A stretch of 64,000 nt of DNA. It comes from an uncultured Senegalimassilia sp. (GTDB lineage: Bacteria; Actinomycetota; Coriobacteriia; Coriobacteriales; Eggerthellaceae). Below the pieces are notes generated by a model that was given only the letters and a program-made list of their open reading frames with translations, searched no databases and was not told the origin of the DNA. A program made the position numbers and the translations under genes. The stretch lies in contig NZ_CAKUAT010000002.1 in the NCBI RefSeq assembly GCF_934636665.1, positions 1-64,000 on the forward strand, given 5' to 3'. Positions 55,299-63,198 of the stretch are shown piece by piece (position 1 is the stretch's first letter; every line of letters begins with the position of its first letter).

Positions 55299-56249
55299 AT
55301 GCCCACCTACGGCGTCATCGACCTGGGGTCGAACTCCATTCGCCTTGTCATCTACGAAGTGAAGGACGATCGTCGCAGCACCTATTCCAGCAAGGACTTC
55401 AAAAGCATCATCAACGACAAAGTGATGGCAGGCCTTGCCGCGTTCGTGGAAGACGGTATGTTCACGCCCGACGGCGTGGACCGCGCCGTCAACGTGCTGA
55501 AAAGCCACATGAAGCGCGTGCGCTACTTCGGCTGCAAGCGCGTCGACGTGTTCGCCACCGCCGTGCTGCGCAACGCCGTGAACTGCGCCGACGCCATCGC
55601 CGAGATCGAGCGCCGCTGCGGGCTGGCGGTCACGCTGCTCTCGGCGCGCGACGAGGCGCACCTCGGGTTCGTCGGCGCCCGTTGCTCCACCCCGCTCGAA
55701 CGCGGCACGCTCGTCGACATCGGCGGCGGCTCCACCGAGCTCACCCGCGTCGAAGGCGGCATCGACAGCGACGACGTCAGCCTGGGGCAGGGATCGCTGT
55801 CGTCGTTCGCGCGCTTCGTCCGCAACATCCTGCCCGCGCCCATCGAGATGGACGCCATCGCCTGCGAGTTCCGCAGCAACCTGCGCAAGCTTCCCAACCT
55901 CGAGCCCTACAAGGCCCCCACGCTCTACGGCGTGGGCGGCTCCACGCGCGCGGCGGCCAAGCTGGTCCAGCAGCTCGACGAGCTGCAAACGCGCCCGCGC
56001 GAGGTCCAAGCCGAGCAGGTGCAGCAGATCCTCCGCACTTGCCGCGAAAACCCCTCAGCCTTCGGGCACACAGCCCTGAAGGCCTCCGCCGAGCGCGTGC
56101 ACACCATGGTGCCGGGCTGCGTCATCTTAGCGGAGCTGTTCCGCCACCTTGGCGCCGACAAGCTGGTGATTTGCAAGCACGGCGTGCGCGAAGGGTACCT
56201 GATCGAGCGCATGCTCGGGGCCGTGTCGGCACCCCCGCAAGCGGATTAA
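55299..56249 (+). CDS. ppx: Exopolyphosphatase / Ppx-GppA family
   Basis: A 316-residue ASKHA-fold phosphatase that trims inorganic polyphosphate or pppGpp. YGVIDLGSNSIRLVIYEV is the phosphate-1 loop, VFATAVLRNAVN and LLSARDEAHLGFVGA the adenylate-side motif, GTLVDIGGGSTELTRVE the phosphate-2 loop, and YGVGGSTRAAAKL the second glycine motif. It has the short two-domain form without the C-terminal HD-like domain. The ATG follows GAAGGATAACGGCA. It lies 261 bases upstream of ppk1, so both arms of polyphosphate turnover are adjacent. Confidence 0.9.
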   Translation: MPTYGVIDLGSNSIRLVIYEVKDDRRSTYSSKDFKSIINDKVMAGLAAFVEDGMFTPDGVDRAVNVLKSHMKRVRYFGCKRVDVFATAVLRNAVNCADAIAEIERRCGLAVTLLSARDEAHLGFVGARCSTPLERGTLVDIGGGSTELTRVEGGIDSDDVSLGQGSLSSFARFVRNILPAPIEMDAIACEFRSNLRKLPNLEPYKAPTLYGVGGSTRAAAKLVQQLDELQTRPREVQAEQVQQILRTCRENPSAFGHTALKASAERVHTMVPGCVILAELFRHLGADKLVICKHGVREGYLIERMLGAVSAPPQAD

Positions 56250-56510
56250 CCCCACCCGAAACCGAATCGTTACCTTTTTCACCCCATTATTTCCAGCCTG
56301 GTGGCGGATTCGGCCGGTCGCAGCATCAAAACAGAGTAAAATATGAGTTGAGGGGACGTGGTTGTTGGGGAACCGCGCCGCCCTGTCGTCGAACGTTATG
56401 CAATCATCGATTCCACTTGACCGCTCACAAGCGGCCGCACTCGCATCGAATCAACGAACACGCATCGCCCGACGCACGTTTCACTTATGACGTCGAGGGA
56501 AGGGAACGCC

Positions 56511-59102
56511 ATGAAAGCAAACGAACCTATCACGCACGCGGGACACACGCCCTACATGCAGAACCGCGAGCTGTCGTGGCTCACGTTCAACGAGCGCGTG
56601 CTCGACCAAGGCGCCGATGAGACCGTCCCGCTGCTCGAGCGCCTGAACTTCATCAGCATCTTCTGGTCCAACCTCCAGGAGTTCTTCATGGTGCGCGTGG
56701 GCAGCCTGACCGACCTGGCGCTTCTGAAGAAGCAGGTCCTCGACTCGAAGACGGGCATGACGCCGGCCGAGCAGCTGACCGCCATCCACAAGCGCTGCCA
56801 CGAGCTGTATCCCGTGCAGGAGCAAACCTACGCCGAGGTGCGCGAGGCCCTGGCCGCGCACGGCGTTCGCCACCTGCGCCCCGCCGATCTCAACGACGAG
56901 CAGCGCGCCTTCCTGGCCGACTACACGGCAGCCAACATCATGCCGTTTTTGTCCCCGCAGATCATCAACTCGCGCCACCCCTTCCCCCACCTGGAGAACG
57001 GGTCGCTCTACGTCATCGTGCGCCTTGACGAGGAAGTAGGCCCTAAGAAGCCCAAGAAGAAGGACAAGGCCAAGGACGGCAAAACCGTCAAAGCCGCCAA
57101 AATCCATCCTTCCGCCGAGGAAAGCGAGAACCTGGGCGCCGAGGGCGTCACCGTGGGCATCCTGCCCATGCCGCGCCAGTGCGCGCGCGTCATCAAGCTG
57201 CCGGGCGAGGGCTTCCAGTTCATCCTGCTCGAGCACGCGGTGGAGATGACCGCCGAGCAGGTGTTCAGCATGTACACCGTCAAGCACACCAACGTCCTGT
57301 GCGTCACGCGCAATGCCGACCTGGATGCCACGGAGAACACCGACGAGTCCGACGAGGATTACCGCGAGCACATGAAGCGCATCCTGAAGAAGCGCGGTCG
57401 CCTGGCACCGGTGCGCCTGGAGTCCGAGCGCCCGCTTTCCAGCGTGCTGCAGGAGCTTCTGCTCGATCGCCTGAACCTCAAGCCGCATCAGACCTACGTC
57501 ACCAGCGTGCCGCTCGACATGAGCTGGACCTGGGGTCTTGGCAGCAACCTGCCCGAGCAGGAGCGCATGGCGCTGTCCAATCCCCCGTTCACCCCGCAGT
57601 GGCCGGCATGCCTTGACCGCAACCGCTCCATCATCGACCAGGTCTGCGAGCGCGAGGTGCTGCTCAGCTATCCCTACGAGTCCATGGACGCGTTCGTGCA
57701 GCTGCTGCGCGAGGCCGCTGCCGACCCCACCGTCATCTCCATCAAGATCACGCTGTACCGCCTGGCGCGCCAGTCGCACCTGGCTGAGGCGCTCATCGCC
57801 GCCGCCGAGTCCGGCAAGCAGGTCACCGCGCTGTTCGAGCTGCGCGCACGCTTCGACGAGTCCAACAACATCGAGTGGTCGCAGCGCTTCGAAGAAGCCG
57901 GCTGCAACGTCATCTACGGCTTCCGCGATTACAAGGTGCACAGCAAGATCTGCTGCATCACGCGCCAAACCAAGAACGGCCTGCAGTACATCACGCAGCT
58001 GGGCACGGGCAACTACAACGAGAAGACGGCGAAGCTCTACACCGACCTGAGCTTCATCACCGCCGACGAGACCATCGGCCGCGATGCCACCGAATTCTTC
58101 CGCAACATGCAGCTGGAGAACGCTTCCGACAACTATGACATCCTGTCCGTGGCGCCGCTGCAGATCAAGCCCGGCATCATCGCCAACATCGACAAGCAGA
58201 TCGCTCTTGCGCGCGAAGGCAAGCCGTGCGGGCTGTTCTTCAAGACCAACAGCGTCACCGACAAGGACATCATCGTCAAGATCGCCGAGGCAAGCCAGGC
58301 GGGCGTGCCGGTCACGCTTCTCGTGCGCGGCATATCGTGCCTGGTCCCGGGCGTGTCCGGCTACACCGACAACGTCCGTGTGGTGTCCATCGTGGGCCGT
58401 TTGCTCGAGCACAGCCGCATTTACGGCTTCGGCCCTCGCGAGGACATCAAGATCTTCCTGTCCAGCGCCGACCTCATGACGCGCAACATGGAGAAGCGCG
58501 TTGAGATCGCCTGGCCCATCCTTGACGAGGGACTGCGCAACCAGGTGCTCGACTACGTCGCCACGTGCCTGCGCGACACGGCGAAGCTGCGCGAGCTGAA
58601 GGCCGACGGAACCTATACCAAGCTCGGCGAGCTGGCCAAGCCCGATGAGCCGAAGTTCGAGTCGCAGGACTTCCTTATCAAGGAGGCGCAGCGCGCCCGT
58701 GCAGCCGCTGCCGAGGCCAAGGCCACGCACAACGCAAACTCCCGCAAGCTCATGAACGAGCAGCGTCAGGCGCAGATGGCAGAAGCCGAGGCCAAGGTGG
58801 AGGCCGTGGCGAAGGCGGAAGCCGCCGCCGCAGAGGCCGCCAGGGAGGCAGAAGCCGCCCATAAGGCCGCGCTTGAGGCCGAGGCCGCCGCGAAAGCCGC
58901 CGAGGCCGAAGCTGCCGCAAGGCCGCAAGCGGCGCCGCAGCTGCAGGCTACCCCCAAGCCCGCCGAGGCCGCAGCCCAGCCCGTGCCGGTGAAGGCTCAG
59001 GTCATCAACGAGCCCATGCAGGCGCCCAGCCACTCCGGCATCCAGCGCCGCCCCGAGAAGCCCAGCCTCCTCGCCCGCGTCCTAGCGAAGTTCATCCGCT
59101 AG
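56511..59102 (+). CDS. ppk1: Polyphosphate kinase 1 with coiled-coil tail
   Basis: An 863-residue PPK1 that makes polyphosphate from ATP. MQNRELSWLTFNERVLDQ starts the N domain; YGFRDYKVHSKICCITR holds the histidine that is autophosphorylated, and SRIYGFGPREDIKIFLSSAD and DLMTRNMEKRVEIAWP are the C2-domain motifs. A Lys-rich insert (KKPKKKDKAKDGK, near 185) and an Ala/Glu-rich helical tail of about 150 residues after 700 are not part of the usual 690-residue enzyme. ATG at 56511 has AAGGGA at about five bases; an in-frame ATG at 56487 lacks one. A strong terminator follows. Confidence 0.95.
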   Translation: MKANEPITHAGHTPYMQNRELSWLTFNERVLDQGADETVPLLERLNFISIFWSNLQEFFMVRVGSLTDLALLKKQVLDSKTGMTPAEQLTAIHKRCHELYPVQEQTYAEVREALAAHGVRHLRPADLNDEQRAFLADYTAANIMPFLSPQIINSRHPFPHLENGSLYVIVRLDEEVGPKKPKKKDKAKDGKTVKAAKIHPSAEESENLGAEGVTVGILPMPRQCARVIKLPGEGFQFILLEHAVEMTAEQVFSMYTVKHTNVLCVTRNADLDATENTDESDEDYREHMKRILKKRGRLAPVRLESERPLSSVLQELLLDRLNLKPHQTYVTSVPLDMSWTWGLGSNLPEQERMALSNPPFTPQWPACLDRNRSIIDQVCEREVLLSYPYESMDAFVQLLREAAADPTVISIKITLYRLARQSHLAEALIAAAESGKQVTALFELRARFDESNNIEWSQRFEEAGCNVIYGFRDYKVHSKICCITRQTKNGLQYITQLGTGNYNEKTAKLYTDLSFITADETIGRDATEFFRNMQLENASDNYDILSVAPLQIKPGIIANIDKQIALAREGKPCGLFFKTNSVTDKDIIVKIAEASQAGVPVTLLVRGISCLVPGVSGYTDNVRVVSIVGRLLEHSRIYGFGPREDIKIFLSSADLMTRNMEKRVEIAWPILDEGLRNQVLDYVATCLRDTAKLRELKADGTYTKLGELAKPDEPKFESQDFLIKEAQRARAAAAEAKATHNANSRKLMNEQRQAQMAEAEAKVEAVAKAEAAAAEAAREAEAAHKAALEAEAAAKAAEAEAAARPQAAPQLQATPKPAEAAAQPVPVKAQVINEPMQAPSHSGIQRRPEKPSLLARVLAKFIR

Positions 59103-59140
59103 CCAAGAAGCCCCGCTCGCCAAGAAATGGAAGGCGGTTC

Positions 59141-59170
59141 AGAAACCCCGCTCACGCGGGGTTTCTTTTT
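59141..59170 (+). terminator. ppk1 terminator
   Basis: AAACCCCGC-loop-GCGGGGTTT followed by CTTTTT, 40 bases after the ppk1 stop. Confidence 0.9.
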
Positions 59171-59242
59171 GCCTGCGAAGGCCGTATGTGGGCGGTTGCG
59201 GCAGCGAATCTGGCAGCTGGGCCGCCTGCGTGGCCGAAGGAG

Positions 59243-59369
59243 CGATACGTCTGCGTTTGGTTGGAATGGGTTGCGGTATAGGCATATTTTGCAAGCCTTT
59301 GACCTGGGGAAATGCTGATGACGCTTGTATTGCTACCTGGATATGTCCCATTCAAACGCAGACGTATCG
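59243..59369. repeat. Long inverted repeat with GACCTGGGGAAA in its loop
   Basis: CGATACGTCTGCGTTTG (59243-59259, continued by GGAATGGG to 59270) is complementary to 59347-59369. The roughly 80-base loop holds GACCTGGGGAAA at 59301-59312. A similar layout with other arm sequences lies at 2635-2743. Confidence 0.7.
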
Positions 59370-59442
59370 ATGGTTTGGCGTGGCGGATGGCGAGAAGAGC
59401 GGATTCGCGAACTCGAGGACTCGGCTGCGGACGTATCGGGGG

Positions 59443-59488
59443 CGCAAACAAAGCAGGGCCGACCCCGCGAATCGCGGAATCGGCCCTG
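59443..59488 (-). terminator. Probable cysE terminator
   Basis: CAGGGCCGA...TCGGCCCTG with an inner CCGCG/CGCGG stem; on the minus strand CTTTGTTTG follows. It lies about 110 bases after the cysE stop. Confidence 0.6.
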
Positions 59489-59596
59489 GTGGCATGGCTT
59501 CTTTCGCCGCTCAGCCTTTATAGTTTCTATCGCTGCCCGGCCTTTAGGCTCGGGCGGTCGGAAGGCCCGACGCGCAACGGCGCATACGTTCGCCGC

Positions 59597-60514
59597 TTAG
59601 ATTTCCCAGCACTTGGCGTGGTCCTTGTTGGGTGTGCGCACGTTTACTTCCTGGTTCTTCAGGGAAACGCGGCTGCCCGCAGGCACGCTGGAGATGACGA
59701 ACGCGCTGCCGGCGATGATCGAGCCCTCGCCGATGACGGTCTCGCCGCCCAGCACGCTGGCGTTGCTGTAGATGGTGACGTCGTCCTCGATGGTGGGATG
59801 GCGCTTCACGCCGGACAGCGCCTGGCCGGCGCGCGTGGACAGAGCGCCCAGCGTGACGCCCTGGTACACCTTCACATGGTTGCCGATCGTGGTGGTCTCG
59901 CCGATGACGACGCCGGTTGCATGGTCGATGAAGAAATACTCGCCGATCGTCGCACCGGAGTTGATATCGACGCCCGTGCGGCCGTGGGCGTACTCGGACA
60001 TGATGCGCGGGATGAGCGGCACGTCCTGCACGTACAGCTCGTGCGCGATGCGGTACACGAAGATGGCGAAGAAGCCCGGATAGCTGAAGATGATCTCTTC
60101 CTTGCTCTGGGCGGCCGGGTCGCCGTCGAAGGCTGCCTGTACGTCAGTCAGGAGGATGCGCTGGATTTCAGGCAGGCGGCTGAAGAACGTGGCGCAAATC
60201 TGGTCGACGCGCGCGTCCAGCTCCTCCGTTGCCAACCCGCCGCGGAACAGCAGCGCCTCGCGCAGCTCGCGACGCAGCGAATCCTCGATGCGGATGAGCG
60301 TTTCGCCGATGAAGTACTCGGGGTTGATGCCCGTGGGCGTTTCGTCGCCGAAGTAACGCGGGAACATGACGCGGCGCAGGTCCTTCACGATGTTCACGAT
60401 GGCAAGCTTGTTCGGGAAATGCTTGTTCGGGTCGGTGAAGAAGATCTCCTCGCGCTCGCTGTAGTTTTTCGCGATACCTGCAACGATGTCGTTCAATTGA
60501 TCCTTGTCCAGCAT
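59597..60514 (-). CDS. cysE: Serine O-acetyltransferase
   Basis: Makes O-acetylserine for cysteine synthesis. The 305-residue protein has an N-terminal helical domain and a left-handed beta helix of hexapeptide repeats: HGRTGVDINSGATIGEYFFI, DHATGVVIGETTTIGNHVKV, then HPTIEDDVTIYSNASVLGG. The conserved active-site His-Asp pair lies in FIDHATG and the HELYVQD region. It is of the EpsC-like longer type. ATG at 60514 with GAGG five bases upstream. It lies downstream of the signal peptidase gene on the same strand, 201 bases apart, probably with its own promoter. No cysK is adjacent. Confidence 0.92.
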   Translation of the reverse strand: MLDKDQLNDIVAGIAKNYSEREEIFFTDPNKHFPNKLAIVNIVKDLRRVMFPRYFGDETPTGINPEYFIGETLIRIEDSLRRELREALLFRGGLATEELDARVDQICATFFSRLPEIQRILLTDVQAAFDGDPAAQSKEEIIFSYPGFFAIFVYRIAHELYVQDVPLIPRIMSEYAHGRTGVDINSGATIGEYFFIDHATGVVIGETTTIGNHVKVYQGVTLGALSTRAGQALSGVKRHPTIEDDVTIYSNASVLGGETVIGEGSIIAGSAFVISSVPAGSRVSLKNQEVNVRTPNKDHAKCWEI

Positions 60515-60715
60515 GATGCCTCGCTCTCTCGTCTGTGAGCGCCTATATGTCTGGCCCCATCTTATCACGGTTGTCTCTAGACATAGTAGGCATTTCGGTT
60601 ACAGACCGATGTGATGCGGCAGCGTCTGCGCCGTTCGCGCTCCGGCCGACGTGGCGCTGGAGCGCAGCGGCTCGGGCTGCGCGGGTGCAACGGTTCGGGC
60701 GGTGAAGAATCTGGG

Positions 60716-61408
60716 CTATTTGCCCTTAGGGGAATCCTCGGGCTTCTCAGCGGGCTTCTCAGCGGGCTTCTCAGCTGCCGGCGCGGCAGCGGCCTGCTCA
60801 GCTTTCGCCTTCTCGGCGGCACGCTTGCGGCGAACCTGCTCAACGGCGGCGCGAAGGGCGGCCTCGTCTTCGGCGCGCGCCACCTCCTTGGTGGACTTCA
60901 CCAGGTTGGCGAGTTCGAAGCCCAGCAGCAGCACCAGAGGCACCACGACCAGCAGCAAGAACACCAGCGGGTTCGCGAACAGCGAGACCACGGTCCCGAG
61001 CGCCGCGGACACGAACACCACCTTGCCCACCACGTTAACCGAGGCGACCGGCTCGGAATCCTCCACGGCATTGGCATCGCCTTTGGTATGGAACATGAGC
61101 TGGCCGTTTTCCTCGTACACGCTGGTGATGCGATGCGTGTTGAGCGCACCCTCCAGGTTCTGCTCCGTCGAGCGGAACGTGATGATATCGCCCTCTTGCA
61201 GGGTTTCGGGGTCGACATCCTGCGCGATCAGGAACGAATGAACGGGGATGGCGGGCTCCATGGAGCCGGTGAGCGTGCGCATGAAGCTATAGCCGCCAAG
61301 CGTCGGCACCTCGCCCGCCGGAGTGAACACCGTACGCAGTAGCACCAACAACGCCAGGGCGATGACCACCGCCGCCAGCACGTTGACAACGCGAAGAACG
61401 TGTTTCAT
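60716..61408 (-). CDS. ER-type (SipW-like) signal peptidase I
   Basis: A 230-residue membrane peptidase. After an N-terminal helix (VVNVLAAVVIALALLVLL) comes MRTLTGSMEPAIPVHSFLIA, with the catalytic Ser of GSMEP; the base is His in LNTHRITSVYEE rather than Lys, which marks the archaeal/ER/SipW branch. A second helix (FANPLVFLLLVVVPLVLLLG) precedes a cytoplasmic basic tail ending in AEKP repeats, encoded by 12-bp DNA repeats at about 60735-60780. Its ATG overlaps the stop of the coiled-coil gene (TAATG), so it is translationally coupled to it. The substrate is not in the window. Confidence 0.88.
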   Translation of the reverse strand: MKHVLRVVNVLAAVVIALALLVLLRTVFTPAGEVPTLGGYSFMRTLTGSMEPAIPVHSFLIAQDVDPETLQEGDIITFRSTEQNLEGALNTHRITSVYEENGQLMFHTKGDANAVEDSEPVASVNVVGKVVFVSAALGTVVSLFANPLVFLLLVVVPLVLLLGFELANLVKSTKEVARAEDEAALRAAVEQVRRKRAAEKAKAEQAAAAPAAEKPAEKPAEKPEDSPKGK

Positions 61409-63141
61409 TATTTGTCGTCGCCCTCCGATGCATCCTCGCCGCGCAGGCGGGCAAGCAGGTAGTTCGAAAGCTTGTTGCCCTCGGCGCGCTTTTCCGCGCG
61501 AGCCCTTGCGCGTTCCGATTGCTCCAAGCGGGCGTTCAGCTGGGCCAAACGCTGCTCGAAGTCCCGCTTCATCTGCGCCAGCTCCTGGGCATGGCGCTGC
61601 TGGGTCTCATCGGCCTCGGCTTGCGCGGCCTCCACCTTCGCGGCCGCCTCAGCCTGCGCCATCTGCACTGCGGAAGCGGCCTCCGCCCTGGCGGCCTCAA
61701 CCGCCTCGTCGGCCTCCGCCTTCGCCACCGCAACCTTGGCAGCTGCGTCGTCGAGGGCACCACGGATCTCCGCCGCGGTTTCCTCGCGCATGCGCTCGAG
61801 CTCCGCTTGGGCATCCGAACGCACCTGGGCGGCGTCCTGCTCGGCGGCGCGCTTGCCCACTTCGGCGTCTTCCAGCGAATCGCGCAGTTCGTCCAGCTCC
61901 GCCTCGGCAAGCTGCGCGCGCTGCGTCAATGCGGTTTCCCGCTGCTTGAGCTGGTCGACCTCGTCGGCAAGATCGTCGCGTTCATCATGAAGCGCATGGA
62001 CCTCCACCGTAAGCGCCTTCAGCTTGCCCTGCAGCTCCTCGTTCTCCCCACGCTGCTCCTCCAGCGCCGCCTCGGCGTCAAGTTGCGCCTTGGTGACTTC
62101 CTCGACGAAGACCTTGCGCACCTCCACATCGGGGATGTCGCAGCTATCTACTATCTCTTCCTTGATCTCCTTGACGAACTTCGGCTCCACCGGCTCGCGC
62201 TGCTCACTGGCAAGCTCGGTGAGGTTGCGCTCGTCGGAAACGAGGCTTTTGAACACCGCGTAGTTGTTGATGAGGTTGGTGTACATCTGCGCCATGTACT
62301 CGTCGTCGAACGCCAGCGCGGAGTCCTTCACCTGGATGCTGTAACCCACCTTGTCGTAGCGCTCCATGAACTGCCACAGCTGGAAGCACTTACGGTAATT
62401 CGGGTCCTTCATAATCAGGTTGGTGCGCTGGATGGGGCTGTGCACCGCCGAGCACCCCTTCATGATCTGGCAAAACGAGCTGCCGCGCAGCGCCATGACC
62501 AGGCGGCGCACGCGGTCGATGCGCATGAAGGTATCCATGTTGTCGGCGTCGTTCTCGGCGAAGTTCTGGCGGTCCTTCACCGTCATCTCGACGTTGTACT
62601 CGATCTCCTCGTACGCATCGCCGATCTTGCTGTGCATGGTGAAGCGGTTGCGGATCTCGTTGCCCGTGGACCAGAAGATCACGTCCGTGCGCTTATCCAC
62701 GAAGGTGAGCAAGCGCTGGATCAGGTGGTATACGAAACGGTTCTCATACAAGTCGTAGGTTTCGGCCATGTTCACGTTCAAGATCTTGGTGGGGTGCACG
62801 CCCCCGTCGTCAGAGGGCGCCAGGAACTGCGTGTTCTGACTGAGATGCCGCACGCTGTCGGCCGAGATTTTCTTGGCCAGCGAAACCGGCACCACCTCTT
62901 CCTCGGTGGTGATGAAGCGCCGCGGCTTCTCGATGATACTGTTGATGGCGTCGAGCGAATCCTCGATTACCGAGATCCACTCCCCGTCGACGACCTTGAC
63001 CAGCTCTTCGCGCTGCTGATCGATGGTGGTGTCGGAAGCCTGCGCCAGCTCGAAGAGGTAGCGGAAATACCGATCGTCTTCTTGGATGGGCTCCATCTGC
63101 TCGGCAAAGCTGCCGTACAGGTCTTGAATGGTGTCTGACAT
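61408..63141 (-). CDS. DUF2357 (McrC-like) protein with long coiled coil
   Basis: A 577-residue protein. Residues about 60-260 match DUF2357, the N-terminal region of McrC-like partners of McrB GTPases: HPTKILNVNMAETYDLYENR and FVYHLIQRLLTFVDKR are typical. The PD-(D/E)xK nuclease expected after it is not visible; instead residues about 345-555 form an uninterrupted Ala/Glu/Gln coiled coil (for example ELDELRDSLEDAEVGKRAAE), and the end is basic then acidic. It follows the AAA+ gene by 57 bases and overlaps the signal peptidase start. Role unknown; a scaffold driven by the AAA+ partner is a reasonable guess. Confidence 0.75.
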   Translation of the reverse strand: MSDTIQDLYGSFAEQMEPIQEDDRYFRYLFELAQASDTTIDQQREELVKVVDGEWISVIEDSLDAINSIIEKPRRFITTEEEVVPVSLAKKISADSVRHLSQNTQFLAPSDDGGVHPTKILNVNMAETYDLYENRFVYHLIQRLLTFVDKRTDVIFWSTGNEIRNRFTMHSKIGDAYEEIEYNVEMTVKDRQNFAENDADNMDTFMRIDRVRRLVMALRGSSFCQIMKGCSAVHSPIQRTNLIMKDPNYRKCFQLWQFMERYDKVGYSIQVKDSALAFDDEYMAQMYTNLINNYAVFKSLVSDERNLTELASEQREPVEPKFVKEIKEEIVDSCDIPDVEVRKVFVEEVTKAQLDAEAALEEQRGENEELQGKLKALTVEVHALHDERDDLADEVDQLKQRETALTQRAQLAEAELDELRDSLEDAEVGKRAAEQDAAQVRSDAQAELERMREETAAEIRGALDDAAAKVAVAKAEADEAVEAARAEAASAVQMAQAEAAAKVEAAQAEADETQQRHAQELAQMKRDFEQRLAQLNARLEQSERARARAEKRAEGNKLSNYLLARLRGEDASEGDDK

Positions 63142-63166
63142 CTACATACCCCGCAAGCAAACACGC

Positions 63167-63190
63167 CCGAGCGCCTCCGCGGGCGCTCGG
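63167..63190. other. Intercistronic hairpin
   Basis: CCGAGCGCC-TCCGCG-GGCGCTCGG is a perfect 9-bp stem in the gap between the AAA+ gene and the DUF2357 gene. Without a T tract it more likely tunes mRNA processing or stability than ends transcription. Confidence 0.65.
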
Positions 63191-63198
63191 ACCGATTC

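Noticed and set aside
56487..59021. 850-codon minus-strand frame across ppk1
   Set aside because: Antisense shadow of ppk1 with Leu/Gly/Arg-rich composition and no start signal.
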